Origin: JAXLYE01 sp046351595
GTDB lineage: Bacteria; Myxococcota_A; Polyangia; Palsa-1104; JAEUJZ01
NCBI GenBank assembly: GCA_046351595.1
Contig: JAXLYE010000009.1
Location: forward strand, 62,001 to 126,000
Direction of reading: 5' to 3'
DNA length: 64,000 bases
Of the stretch, positions 16,686 to 25,717 are shown one piece after another. Numbering within the stretch: position 1 is the stretch's first letter; each line of letters begins with the position of its first letter. The notes under the pieces are model-generated. The model saw nothing but the letters and a program-made list of their open reading frames with translations. It ran no database searches and was not told the DNA's origin. The translations under genes and the position numbers were made by a program.

Positions 16686-18023
16686 TCAGAGCGCGGCGCG
16701 CTGGCGCAGGACCTGGAGGCGCGCGCGGCACGCGTCGGCGATCGTGTGGAACAGCGCTGCTTCGTCGTCTTCCTCGGTCAAGAGGCCCGAGCTTCCTCCA
16801 GCCGCGAGGATGGCCAGGGTGTGGCGGTACGCCTCCTCGGCCTCGTCGAGCTCGCCGAGCTGCTCGCAGATCAGGCCCAGGTGGTAGGGCGCCAGCCACG
16901 CTCCGTCCGCGCACAAAAACCGCGCGCAGCGCAGGGCCGCCGCGGCCTCACGCAGCGCCCCGCTGCGCTTGAGCGCGAGCCCTCGCAGGAGCTGCGCCGG
17001 CGCGACCAGGCGATCGCGCGCGAGGATCGCGTCCACGAGCTGCAGCGACCGGGCCGGATCGCCGGAGCGCAGGGCCTTTGCGGCCGCTGCCAGCGCCTCG
17101 CTCGTGGCCGCGGGCGGCGGCGCCGGGGTCGCAGCAGCGGGAGACTGGCTGCTGTGCGGCCGCGGGCGCAGCCGGGCCGGCGGCTCGCTGTCCGGTGCCG
17201 CGTGCGCGAGCGCCGGGGTGCGCAATAGGACCGTGTCTGAGCTGCGATCGAGCTCCTGCAGCGCCTCGGTCATCCAGGCCAGCGGGCGCTCGGCCGCGCT
17301 GAGCAGGATGTAGCCGCCGGGCCGGCACACGCGCGCCATCCGCGCGACGGCCGCCGTCGCCTCGGCGCGCTCGAAGTAGATCAGCACGTTCCGGCAGATC
17401 ACCGCGTCCACGGCGTTCCAGCCGCTCGGCGGCGCCGGCTGTACGGCCAGGTTGTGCAGGGCGAAGCGGACCACGGAGGTGACCTCGCTGCGGATGCGGC
17501 TCAGCCCGGGCCCTGCCGGGGCGGTGAAGCGGCGCTGCCACGCGGCGGGCAGGGCGGCCACCTGGCGGCTGTCGTAGCGGGCCGCGGCGGCGGTGCGCAG
17601 CGCCTGCTGGCTGACGTCGGTGGCGAGGATGCGCGGCCGGAGCCCCGCTTCGATCAGCGCCATGGCCAGCGCGTACGGCTCCTGCCCCGTCGAGCAGCCC
17701 GCCGACCACAGGGTCACCGCGTGGCCGCTGCCGTGATCGCGCACCAGCGCCTCGACCAGGGTGCGCAGGCCCGCGGACTCGCGCATGAACCAGGTCGTGC
17801 CGATGGCCAGGCGATCGATCAGGAGCTGCCGCTCGTCCAGGTGCCCGGGGCCGCTCAGCGCAAGCAGCTGCGAGGCGGGGTCGCGGCCGCGACTTACGGC
17901 AAGCTCCGCGAGCGCGGCCAGCGCGCTGTCGGCATCGCGCGGGCTCAGCACGATGCCGGTCCAGGCCCGCAGCTGGGCGCGCAGCTCGTCAAAGAGCGAG
18001 CGGGCCGGGGGCTGGTTCCTCAC
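16686..18023 (-). CDS. cheR: CheR-type MCP methyltransferase with helical C-terminal extension
   Basis: 445 residues from a GTG at 18023 that overlaps the cheB stop (GTGA), with GGGAGG upstream. The N-terminal 270 residues are CheR: helical FDELRAQLRAWTGIVLSPRD, the SAM site LWSAGCSTGQEPYALAMALI, ILATDVSQQAL and VICRNVLIYFERAE. A Pro/Ala linker joins a C-terminal TPR-like region (about 300-440; LVDAILARDR, LGLICEQLGELDEAEEAYRH), as in CheR proteins that use TPRs for protein contacts. It should methylate glutamates of the MCP in this operon. It is the last gene of the chemosensory operon. Confidence 0.92.
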   Translation of the reverse strand: MRNQPPARSLFDELRAQLRAWTGIVLSPRDADSALAALAELAVSRGRDPASQLLALSGPGHLDERQLLIDRLAIGTTWFMRESAGLRTLVEALVRDHGSGHAVTLWSAGCSTGQEPYALAMALIEAGLRPRILATDVSQQALRTAAAARYDSRQVAALPAAWQRRFTAPAGPGLSRIRSEVTSVVRFALHNLAVQPAPPSGWNAVDAVICRNVLIYFERAEATAAVARMARVCRPGGYILLSAAERPLAWMTEALQELDRSSDTVLLRTPALAHAAPDSEPPARLRPRPHSSQSPAAATPAPPPAATSEALAAAAKALRSGDPARSLQLVDAILARDRLVAPAQLLRGLALKRSGALREAAAALRCARFLCADGAWLAPYHLGLICEQLGELDEAEEAYRHTLAILAAGGSSGLLTEEDDEAALFHTIADACRARLQVLRQRAAL

Positions 18024-19048
18024 GCCTCCCTCCCGAGCAGGCGGCGCAGCCCCTCGGCGAGCGCGTCCGCGGATCCGACGAACGGGGCGCGCACCCGCGC
18101 CAGCGCCGCCGTCGGCATGCCGCTGAGGACGGCCGCGGCCGGGTCCTCGATCATCACGATGCCGCCGGCCTCCTCGATCGCGGCCGCGCCCTCGGCCCCA
18201 TCGGAGCCCATTCCCGAGAGCACCAGCCCGACGCAGTGCGTGCCAAACTGCGCCGCCAGCGACTTCAGGAGCACGGTCCCGGACGGCCGGTGCCCCTCGA
18301 AGCGCGGCCCGCCGTCCAGCGTCACGGTCGGCCCGATCTTCACGCACAGGTGCCGATCCTCGGGCGCGAGCACCACCTGGCCCGGCGCCAGCGTCTGCCC
18401 GTCTTTGGCGACGGTGACCGTGCGTCCGGACGAGCTGGTCAGCCAGCTCGCCAGCGGCTGCGTCGAGCCGGGCGCGGTGTGCTGGACGATCGCGATCGGG
18501 CACGGCAGCGCCTGCGGCAGCGCCCGCAGCAGCGCCTGCAAGACACGCGGCCCGCCGGTCGAGGCGACCAGGCCGACGATGCGCACGCTGGTGCGCCGCA
18601 GCGTCGGGCGCAAGAGGTGGCGCGGGCTGGCGGCGGCGGGCCGGGCCAGCGTCACGCTCGCGCTCGAGCGCAGGACGTCGGCGAGCCGCTGCGCCGCGGC
18701 GCTGTCGAAGCCGCCGCTCGGCTTGGGGAAGACCTCGATGGCACCGCGCGCCACCGCCTCCAGCGCGACCTCGCTGTCGGCCCGCTCGAGATCCGCGACC
18801 ACGACGATCGGCGTCGGCCGGGCGCGCATGATCGCCTCGATCGCCTCGATGCCGCCCATCAGCGGCATCAGCACGTCCAGCGTGATCACGTCGGGGCGCA
18901 GCTCGCGCACCAGCTGCTCGGCGCGCTTGCCGTCCCCGGCCTCGCCGACGACCTCGAAGTCCGGGAAGCGCGCGAGCGCGGTCGCGAGCACGCCGCGCAC
19001 GATGCGGGAGTCATCGACGATGAGGACGCGGATGCGGGCGCCCGGCAT
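18020..19048 (-). CDS. cheB: CheB: response-regulator methylesterase
   Basis: 342 residues from ATG 19048, six bases after the cheA stop. The N-terminal receiver domain has VDDS and phospho-acceptor Asp58 (LDVLMP). The C-terminal CheB esterase domain has the triad Ser163 (GLVASTGGP), His190 (IVQHTAPG) and Asp283 (LSGMGSDGAEG). It should demethylate or deamidate the partner MCP and oppose CheR. Both halves look intact, so adaptation appears functional. Confidence 0.94.
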   Translation of the reverse strand: MPGARIRVLIVDDSRIVRGVLATALARFPDFEVVGEAGDGKRAEQLVRELRPDVITLDVLMPLMGGIEAIEAIMRARPTPIVVVADLERADSEVALEAVARGAIEVFPKPSGGFDSAAAQRLADVLRSSASVTLARPAAASPRHLLRPTLRRTSVRIVGLVASTGGPRVLQALLRALPQALPCPIAIVQHTAPGSTQPLASWLTSSSGRTVTVAKDGQTLAPGQVVLAPEDRHLCVKIGPTVTLDGGPRFEGHRPSGTVLLKSLAAQFGTHCVGLVLSGMGSDGAEGAAAIEEAGGIVMIEDPAAAVLSGMPTAALARVRAPFVGSADALAEGLRRLLGREA

Positions 19049-19054
19049 GGCGGC

Positions 19055-21223
19055 CTACTCCAGAAACCGCGCGAGCAGCGTCCACAGGCCGGCGTGCGAG
19101 AGGTCGGTCTTGACCAGGTAGGCGTCCGCGCCGGCGTCGAGCGCGCGCCGCTGATCCTCGGGGCTGCCGCGCATCGAGACGATGACTACCGGCATGCGCC
19201 GCGGACCGCGCTGGCGGATGCGCTGCACCAGCCCGATCCCGTCTAGCCGCGGCATGTCGACATCGCTGACCACGAGGTCGAGCTCGGGGTGCGCGTCCAG
19301 CTTGGCCAGCGCGTCCTCGCCGTCCCCGGCCTCGACCACCCACAGCCCGTGCGCGCGCAGCGCCTCGGCCAGAAGATCGCGCACGACCGGCGAGTCATCG
19401 ACGACCAGCACGGTCCTGCGCCGGTGCAGCGCCGGTGCGCTCGGCCGGTTCCCTGCGCGCGCCGCGCGCGGCCGGGTCAGCAGCTCGCCCGGCGAGAGCA
19501 TGAGCGCCAGCGTCCCGTCTTCGAGCGGGACCGCGGCGTTGATCAGGCGGCTGCGCTCGAAGAAGCGGCCCATGCTCTTTGACACCACCTCGCGCTCGGA
19601 GTGCCGGCTGGTCCCGCTCAGCGCCAGCAGGCCGCGCTCCTTGCTGACGATCATCAGGCGCTGCGGCTCGTCCCGGTCGACCCCGGGCGCGCCGCGCGGG
19701 GCCTCGCGCAGGATCTCGTTGAGCGCGACCAGCGGGATCTTCTCGCCGGAATACCGCACCGCCGGCCCGTCGATGCTCGCGACTGCGGGGCAGCTGCTCG
19801 CCTCGACCAGCGCGACCACGGACGTCGCCGGCAGCGCATAGCGCGCGGCGCCGACCTCGAACAGCACGATCGAGGTCATGGCCATCGACACCGGGACCGA
19901 GAGCAGGAACGTGGTGCCCGCACCGAGCGTGCTGTGCACCGAAACCGTGCCGCCCAGCCCCTCGACATACGAGAGCACCACGTCCAGGCCGATGCCGCGC
20001 CCGGACACCTTCGTGACCTCGCGCCGGGTCGACATGCGCGCGTAGAACAGCGTGCGCAGCACCTGCTCGGGGGTCAGCGCGCGCGCCTTGGTCGCATCGA
20101 GCAGCCCGAGCTCGACGGCGCGGGCGCGCACCGCCTCGACGTTGATGCCGGCGCCGTCATCGACCACCGCGACCTCGAGCAGGCGGCCCAAGAGCCGCGC
20201 GCGGATCGTCAGCTTGCCCTCGGTGCGCTTGCCGCTCTTGCGACGCACCGCGGGCGTTTCGATGCCGTGATCGATGGCGTTGCGGACCAGGTGCAGCAGC
20301 GGATCCGCCAGGCGATCGAGCACGGCGCGGTCGACCTCGATCGTCTCGCCCTCGAACTCGATCCAGACCTCCTTGCCCAGCTCGCGCGCGAGCTCGCGGA
20401 CCGCGACCGGGTACTGCTGCAGCAGCTGCTGGATCGGCACCATGCGCACTTCGCGCATCGCCTCATCCAGCTCGGTGACCAGATCGGCGATGCGGTAGCT
20501 GTCGTCGCGCAGGCGCACCTCGATGCCGGTGATGGCCTCGATCAGCATGCGCAGCGGTCGGCCGGCCGCGGTGCCCATGAGCTCCTGCTGCTCGATCGCC
20601 GTGTCGCGCGCCTTGCGGAACTCCGCGGCCGACAGGTCCAGGCGCGACCGCGTGAGGATCAGCTCTCCGATGATGTCGCGCACGCGATCGAGCTTCGCCG
20701 AGGTGACGCGCACGCTGTCCGCGGTCCGCAAGAGCGGCTGGCGCTCGCGCGGCGCGCTGAGCGGCGGGATCGACGCGGCACCGGGCGGCTCGCCGGCCGC
20801 GCTGCTCTCGGGCGGGGACGCCGCGGCGGCGTGGAGCTCGGGGCGCGCGCGCTCGACGGCGTCAATGAACTCACCGGAGTCCGCGCTGGTGTCGCCTTTG
20901 TCCTCGATCGCGGCGGCGATGAGGTCCAGGCCGCGCAGCACCAGATCGCCGGTCGCCGGGTCCGCCGCCGCCCCCTGCAGCTGCGGGCGCAGCAGATCCT
21001 CGAGCCCGTGCGCGAGCGCGGTCACCTGGGCGAAGCCCATCAGGCTCGCCTCGCCCTTGAGGGTGTGCAGCTCGCGCGCCAGCTCGCGGATCGACGCCGG
21101 CTCCGCGACGCCGTGCTCGATCTGCACCCACAGCAGGTTGAGCCGGGTCAGCCGCTCGGCCGCCAGGCCGCGGAACATCTCCAGCCGCTTGCGCTGCTGG
21201 GGATCGACGGGGCTGTTGCTCAC
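19055..21223 (-). CDS. cheA: Hybrid CheA histidine kinase with C-terminal receiver
   Basis: 722 residues from GTG 21223 (GTGA overlap with the MCP gene). An Hpt domain with phospho-acceptor His53 (ELHTLKGEASLMG) is followed by a short linker with no clear P2. Next come dimerisation helices (KLDRVRDIIGELILTRSRLD), the HATPase (LVRNAIDHGIE, VVDDGAGIN, SGRGIGLDVV), a CheW-like P5 domain (SIVLFEVGAARYALP) and a receiver with Asp654 (VVSDVDMPRLDG). A CheA fused to CheY is the architecture of Myxococcus FrzE, which points to an alternative-function or motility pathway rather than a simple flagellar one. Confidence 0.94.
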   Translation of the reverse strand: MSNSPVDPQQRKRLEMFRGLAAERLTRLNLLWVQIEHGVAEPASIRELARELHTLKGEASLMGFAQVTALAHGLEDLLRPQLQGAAADPATGDLVLRGLDLIAAAIEDKGDTSADSGEFIDAVERARPELHAAAASPPESSAAGEPPGAASIPPLSAPRERQPLLRTADSVRVTSAKLDRVRDIIGELILTRSRLDLSAAEFRKARDTAIEQQELMGTAAGRPLRMLIEAITGIEVRLRDDSYRIADLVTELDEAMREVRMVPIQQLLQQYPVAVRELARELGKEVWIEFEGETIEVDRAVLDRLADPLLHLVRNAIDHGIETPAVRRKSGKRTEGKLTIRARLLGRLLEVAVVDDGAGINVEAVRARAVELGLLDATKARALTPEQVLRTLFYARMSTRREVTKVSGRGIGLDVVLSYVEGLGGTVSVHSTLGAGTTFLLSVPVSMAMTSIVLFEVGAARYALPATSVVALVEASSCPAVASIDGPAVRYSGEKIPLVALNEILREAPRGAPGVDRDEPQRLMIVSKERGLLALSGTSRHSEREVVSKSMGRFFERSRLINAAVPLEDGTLALMLSPGELLTRPRAARAGNRPSAPALHRRRTVLVVDDSPVVRDLLAEALRAHGLWVVEAGDGEDALAKLDAHPELDLVVSDVDMPRLDGIGLVQRIRQRGPRRMPVVIVSMRGSPEDQRRALDAGADAYLVKTDLSHAGLWTLLARFLE

Positions 21224-22524
21224 CGCGCCGACCTCTTCACCTCCCCGTCAGCGAGCGACACAGAGGCCGGCGAGGCCGCACGCGACGGCACGCGGTTCAC
21301 CACGGAGGAGGCCTCGATCGGCGCGCGATCGCCAGCGGCCAGACCGGCGAGCGCCGCGGCCTCGCGCGTGGTCTGGCGGATGTTGCGCATCGTGTGGTTG
21401 AGCAGGTCCGTCATCTCGTCCATGCTCGTGCGCACCTGCTCGGTGGCCTTGCGCTGCTGCTGCGTGACCAGCGCGATCTCACGCGCCGAGCGCGTCGTCT
21501 CCTCGCTGAGCTCCGTCCCGTGGTGGCTCGCCTGCACCGCCTTCTGCGAGGTGCTGCGCACGTCCTTCATCAGCTTGCGGATGCCCGAGACCGAGTCCAT
21601 GACGTTCTCGGCGAGGCGACGCATCTCGGCCGCCACCAGCGTGAAGCCCTTGCCGGCCTCGCCGGCCTTGGTGCCCTCGAGCGCGGCGTTGAGCGCCAAA
21701 AGATCCGTGCGATCCGCGACCTGCATGATCGTCGCCAACAGCTCCGCGACCTTCTCGGCGTGGATGTTCAGCTCGTTGATGCACTCGGTGATGTGGCGCG
21801 TGCCGCTCAGCGTGCTCTCGGCGTTGGTCAGCACCGCGCTGCAGCGATCCGCGATCTGCTGCGCCGAGTTCACCAGCATGTCCATGGTGCGCCGCGTCTC
21901 CTCGACCTCGGCCGCGCCCTGGGCCATGGACGCCTCCTGCTCGCGCGCCGCGGACAGAAGCTCGCTGGCCACGCGCAAGAGCGGCCGCGTGATCACGAAC
22001 GAGACCGCGACGCCGACGATCAGCACGATCAGGCTGACCAGCACCGCGGTCCACTGCAGGCGCGCCCGCTCCTCGAACACCGAGCGGCGCGAGAAGCCCG
22101 CGATCAGCGTGCCGATCTGCGAGCCCGCGGAGTGCAGCGGCACGCGCACGTGCAGGTACTCGCCGCGCAGCTCGGCATCGGGCTCCTTGGTGGTGCGCGG
22201 CAGCTCGATGCCTTCGGGCGCGCCCTTGGCGTGGTAACGCGCGAACACCGAGCCGTCGACCTTCAGCACCAGCATGTAGACCAGATCCGCGTCGTTGCGC
22301 ACCGATGCGAGCTGCGCCTCGGCGTCCTTGGCCTGATCAAACTCGACCGGCGCGGCGACGAGGTTGGCCAGGACGTTGCAGACCGCGACCGCGCGCACGC
22401 GCAGCGCTGCATCGGCAGAGGTCGCGCCGCGCACCGGGAAGTACAGCGCGAAGAACAGCGCGATGCCGGCGATGAGCAGCGAGAACGTGACAAAAAGCTG
22501 GATGCGGAACCCAAGGCGCTTCAT
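21220..22524 (-). CDS. Methyl-accepting chemotaxis protein
   Basis: 434 residues from ATG 22524, overlapping the YfiR-like stop by ATGA. TM1 is about 8-30 and TM2 about 158-179. The intervening periplasmic part of about 125 residues resembles a small PAS-like/CHASE8 sensor (VYMLVLKVDGSVFARYHAKG). The cytoplasmic signalling hairpin tip is present: DRTDLLALNAALEGTKAGEA and GKGFTLVAAEMRRLAE. The cytoplasmic bundle is short, with little HAMP-like sequence. It is probably the operon's own receptor, and the adjacent YfiR-like protein is a candidate periplasmic modulator. Confidence 0.92.
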   Translation of the reverse strand: MKRLGFRIQLFVTFSLLIAGIALFFALYFPVRGATSADAALRVRAVAVCNVLANLVAAPVEFDQAKDAEAQLASVRNDADLVYMLVLKVDGSVFARYHAKGAPEGIELPRTTKEPDAELRGEYLHVRVPLHSAGSQIGTLIAGFSRRSVFEERARLQWTAVLVSLIVLIVGVAVSFVITRPLLRVASELLSAAREQEASMAQGAAEVEETRRTMDMLVNSAQQIADRCSAVLTNAESTLSGTRHITECINELNIHAEKVAELLATIMQVADRTDLLALNAALEGTKAGEAGKGFTLVAAEMRRLAENVMDSVSGIRKLMKDVRSTSQKAVQASHHGTELSEETTRSAREIALVTQQQRKATEQVRTSMDEMTDLLNHTMRNIRQTTREAAALAGLAAGDRAPIEASSVVNRVPSRAASPASVSLADGEVKRSAR

Positions 22525-23189
22525 CTCTTGACCTCTGCGAGCCGGAGCAGGGCCGTATCAAGGTCCATACCCAGCGTCTTGGCGACAGGGAGGTTGATGA
22601 CGATGGCCGGGCTCTCTTCTTTGATCACCACCGCAATCGCCATTCCTGATTCGAGCAGGCTGCGCCGCCCGGTGAGGGTCGGAGCACGGAGCGTCTGCGC
22701 CGCTGCCGTGATCGCGCCCGTCGCGTCTTCGAGACCGGGAGTCACGTACATCAGCGTCACGCCGGCATCCTGCAGCCGCTTGAGCAGCGTCTTGGGATCG
22801 CCCAGCGGGATCGGCGTCACCGTGAGCCCCATCCCCTGCACGGGCGTGTGTCCGACGCGCTCGATGAACGCAGCCTGCAGGGCCGCGCGCACGCGCTCGG
22901 ACTCCTCGCGCTCGGGGCGGTACAGGATGCCCAGCACCAGCTTGCCGCGCGAGCGCGCCGCGAGCGCACGATCATAAGAGAGGATCTTTAGGTAGAGCTG
23001 CGCCGTCAGCACCGGGTTGAGCTCTTCGAGCTCGCTGGCGCCGACCGGGCGGACCGCACCGAGCAGCACCATCCCGATCAGCACGAGCGCGGACGCGCAC
23101 ACGCGCCGCCGCCGATGCAGAAAGATCGAGCCAGGTGCGCGGCGCGGGTCGCCGCTCCTGCCTCTGTTCCAGAGCCATTGCCAATGCAT
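22521..23189 (-). CDS. YfiR/DUF4154-like periplasmic protein, paralog 1
   Basis: 222 residues from ATG 23189, two bases after the preceding stop. A signal sequence (VCASALVLIGMVLLGAVRP) precedes a mature YfiR-like domain: LTAQLYLKILSYDRALAARS, VLGILYRPEREESERV, LMYVTPGLED, LTGRRSLLESGMAIAVV and PAIVINLPVAKTLGMDLD. In Pseudomonas, YfiR is a periplasmic repressor of an inner-membrane c-di-GMP enzyme. Here it is embedded in a chemosensory operon, directly before the MCP. The gene at 32527-33129 encodes a close paralog. Confidence 0.82.
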   Translation of the reverse strand: MHWQWLWNRGRSGDPRRAPGSIFLHRRRRVCASALVLIGMVLLGAVRPVGASELEELNPVLTAQLYLKILSYDRALAARSRGKLVLGILYRPEREESERVRAALQAAFIERVGHTPVQGMGLTVTPIPLGDPKTLLKRLQDAGVTLMYVTPGLEDATGAITAAAQTLRAPTLTGRRSLLESGMAIAVVIKEESPAIVINLPVAKTLGMDLDTALLRLAEVKR

Positions 23190-23191
23190 TC

Positions 23192-23563
23192 TCAGCCCGC
23201 CTTCCTCACCAGCCAGGCGACATCCAGCAGGAGCATGAGCCGGCTGTCGTCTTTCACAAAACCAAGCAGCGCCTTCACCCGCTCGCGACGCAGGGACGGG
23301 GCCGCAGGCAGCAGATCGTGCGCGCCGACGCGACGCAGCGCGACCGGCCCGTCGACGACGAAGCGCGCCCGGCGCCCGTAGGCGCTGAGCTCGATCATGC
23401 GCTGCTCGAGCGGCTCGGTCGCCGGCGGCAGCTGCAGCAGCCGGCCGAGGTGCGGGCAGTCCGCCGCGCACTCCCCCAGCCGCTCGACCGCGGCGGCCAC
23501 CAGGCCCAGCCCGAGCTCACCGACCTGGAAGCGCAGGACCGGGATCGAAGTCCCCTCCGTCAT
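23192..23563 (-). CDS. Divergent CheW-like coupling protein
   Basis: 123 residues from ATG 23563, overlapping the CheW stop by ATGA. Weak CheW-like features include LRFQVGELGLGLVAAAVERL near the start, FVVDGPVALRRVGAHDLLPA in the middle and ALLGFVKDDSRLMLLLDVAW at the end, which fits the paired SH3-like sub-barrels of CheW. It contains a cysteine pair (CAADC). It probably serves as a second scaffold or coupling protein beside the better-conserved CheW. Confidence 0.68.
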   Translation of the reverse strand: MTEGTSIPVLRFQVGELGLGLVAAAVERLGECAADCPHLGRLLQLPPATEPLEQRMIELSAYGRRARFVVDGPVALRRVGAHDLLPAAPSLRRERVKALLGFVKDDSRLMLLLDVAWLVRKAG

Positions 23564-24108
23564 GCGCTCACGCCTTCCCCGAGCGCGGCCGCAGCCAGCT
23601 TGGGCACATCCAGGATGCACAGGAGCCGCTCATGCCACGCGACCTCCGCCGTCACCCAGCTCGGACGTGCACCGCTGGCGCCTTCTTCACGCGCATCGTG
23701 CAGCTTGTCGCGCGCGAGCTCGGCGATCCCGCGCACCTCGTCCGCCACGATCGCCAGCTCGCCCTCGGGCGTCTCCAGCACCACCAGGCGCGGCAGGGTC
23801 GGCACCAGCTCCGCCGGCTCGACCGCGCCGAGCATCACCTCGAGCGAGATCACCGGCACGACCCGGCCGCGCAGCAGCGCCGCGCCCAGCACATACTCCG
23901 GCATGAGCGGCACGCGCGTCACATAGTCCTTGAGGACCACCTCGTGCACCAGGCTGACCGGCAGCGCCAGCCAGCGCGGACCGACACGCAGCACCAGCAT
24001 CGAGACGTTGTCCGCGTGCGCGGCCTCCGGCTGCGACGGCTCGGCCGCTCCGCGCGAGACCGATTCCTGCAGCGCGGCCAGGCTCTCGTTCTCCTGGCCG
24101 CCCCTCAT
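23560..24108 (-). CDS. cheW: CheW-type coupling protein
   Basis: 182 residues from ATG 24108, overlapping the Hpt-REC stop (ATGA). An acidic N-terminal extension of about 40 residues precedes a CheW domain: VLRVGPRWLALPVSLVHEVV, TRVPLMPEYVLGAALLRGRV, VPVISLEVMLG, LAIVADEVRGIAEL and LLCILDVPKLAAAAL. It would link the MCP to CheA. Confidence 0.88.
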   Translation of the reverse strand: MRGGQENESLAALQESVSRGAAEPSQPEAAHADNVSMLVLRVGPRWLALPVSLVHEVVLKDYVTRVPLMPEYVLGAALLRGRVVPVISLEVMLGAVEPAELVPTLPRLVVLETPEGELAIVADEVRGIAELARDKLHDAREEGASGARPSWVTAEVAWHERLLCILDVPKLAAAALGEGVSA

Positions 24109-24881
24109 GCGGTCTGATCCCGCAGCAGCGCCCGCACCCTCGACACGATGGTCGGGATCCCGAGCTCTTTGGTCAGCGCTGCGACCGCGCCCAGCTCGCG
24201 CGCGTGCTCCGCCGCCTCGACCTCGGGCAGGCTGGTGATGAGGATGACCCGCAGCGGATCGAGCTCGGGCATGCCGCGGATCCGCCGGCACAGCTCGCGC
24301 GTATCACAGCCCGGCATCATCCAGTCGACCAGCAGGATCTGCGTCGGCTGCTGCTGCAGGTGGCGCAGGATCTCCGGCATGTCGTCGCCCAGCGCGCTGG
24401 CCTCGAAGCCCTCGCGCTCCAGGCCCTCGCGCAGCAGCGCAGAGTTTAGCGGGCTGTCGTCCACCACCAGCGCGCGCGGGCGCGGACCGCGCGGGGCCTC
24501 CGCGGCACCCGGCTCCGGCTTCGTGCTGCTCGCGGGCGGCGCGGACTCCAGCTCGTCGATTGTTCGGGCCAGCGAGCGCAGCGCGCGCGCGCAAGCGATC
24601 AGCGCGGGGCTGCTCCGAGTCTCCAGGTAACGACGCGCCGCACCGCCGGCAGCCCGCGCCATCAGCGCCTGATTCGGCAGCCCGATGAGCATGGCCTCGC
24701 CCGCGATCGTGTGCATGGTCGCGGCGATGGAGCGCATCGCCTCCTCTACAGCGGGACCCGCCACCGAGATCTGCGCCAGCGCGTCACGCAGCCGCGCGCG
24801 GCTGTCGGCGATGAAGGTCTGGAGGAAGCGAGCCTTGAGCTCCGCCAGCATGTCTCCTGAATTGGACGGGTCCTGCGTCAC
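24105..24881 (-). CDS. Hpt-receiver phosphorelay protein
   Basis: 258 residues if translation starts at GTG 24881, which overlaps the upstream stop (GTGA). An ATG ten codons later (24851) has AGGAG but only two bases of spacing. The N-terminal Hpt domain has His57 in MHTIAGEAMLIG, very similar to the CheA Hpt in this operon. The C-terminal receiver has VVDDSPLNSALL, Asp186 (LVDWMMPG) and Lys238. It could pass phosphate between CheA and the stand-alone receiver, or act as a phosphate sink. Confidence 0.88.
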   Translation of the reverse strand: MTQDPSNSGDMLAELKARFLQTFIADSRARLRDALAQISVAGPAVEEAMRSIAATMHTIAGEAMLIGLPNQALMARAAGGAARRYLETRSSPALIACARALRSLARTIDELESAPPASSTKPEPGAAEAPRGPRPRALVVDDSPLNSALLREGLEREGFEASALGDDMPEILRHLQQQPTQILLVDWMMPGCDTRELCRRIRGMPELDPLRVILITSLPEVEAAEHARELGAVAALTKELGIPTIVSRVRALLRDQTA

Positions 24882-25297
24882 AGCCTCAACGCGCTCCTTG
24901 CGCCCGAGAGCGACTCTCGGAGCAGCCGTGTGACCTGAGCAACGAAGCCCGCCCAGTCCTCCGTCTTGCGGATGTAGCCGGCGGCGCCACACTTCTCAAC
25001 GAGGCTCTTCAGCTCTGACTCCGAGCGCTCGGAATAAAAGACGATCGGGCACAGGCTCCCGAGCGAGCGGCGCGCGCCGAGCACCATCTGGTCGCCGTTG
25101 AAGGCCGGCATGGCGACGTCTACGAGCGCGAGGTCGGGAGCCTCGTCATAGACAGTCATGCTGAACCGCAGCGGCGAGCTGAGGGCGATGACGTCGAAGC
25201 CGGCGCGCGACAGCACCATCTCCGTCATTTCTCGGCAAAGTCGGCTGTCATCAACTAGCAGGATCTTCTGGCGCGTCCGGCTCGGAGCTCCGGGCAT
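24878..25297 (-). CDS. Stand-alone receiver (CheY-like) protein
   Basis: 139 residues from ATG 25297, with AAGGAG six bases upstream; an earlier in-frame start would overlap that site. Receiver features: KILLVDDSRLCREM, phospho-acceptor Asp60 (LALVDVAMPAFNG), a Ser at the Thr position (FYSERSE) and YIRKTED carrying the conserved Lys. No output domain. It is the first gene of the chemosensory operon and the probable diffusible output. Confidence 0.9.
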   Translation of the reverse strand: MPGAPSRTRQKILLVDDSRLCREMTEMVLSRAGFDVIALSSPLRFSMTVYDEAPDLALVDVAMPAFNGDQMVLGARRSLGSLCPIVFYSERSESELKSLVEKCGAAGYIRKTEDWAGFVAQVTRLLRESLSGARSALRL

Positions 25298-25717
25298 TCC
25301 CTTCTCCTTGGCGTACTCAGAGGAGCAGGCTGTAAGCCAGATCATCATAGCGTGTTACTCAGTTACGGACATCTCAAATTCAGCGGAAGCGCGGGCGGGA
25401 GGTTCCTGTCGCACCCCGACGTATCCCGGAAAAGGAGCGGCGCGGAACCAGGACGCATGGATCCGGACTCCGGACCGCACGGCGCTATCGGTAGCAGGAG
25501 CGTCGGCGCGCGCTCCGGTGTTCACTTTAGGAACGCACGCAGAGAGCGTTCCCATTTCGAATAGGTAACGGATCGGCGCGTTCAGGAGGCAATAAGACGA
25601 TCGTGGCGCGGCCTGCAGACAGCCGGTCCGTTCCGCCCCCAAGGCCCTACATCCAGCCCATCATGAGGGATTCCACCTATTCCGCAGCTCTGGTACGTTA
25701 GGGGTAGGAGCGTCTTT
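25298..25717. promoter_or_regulatory. Divergent promoter region of the chemosensory operon and FG-GAP gene
   Basis: 420 bases between a nine-gene minus operon and the plus-strand surface-protein operon, with no gene of its own. On the minus strand a TATGAT (plus coordinates 25344-25349) lies about 47 bases upstream of the first receiver start and could be a -10 box, but no well-spaced -35 is seen. No -24/-12 element was found. Confidence 0.35.
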
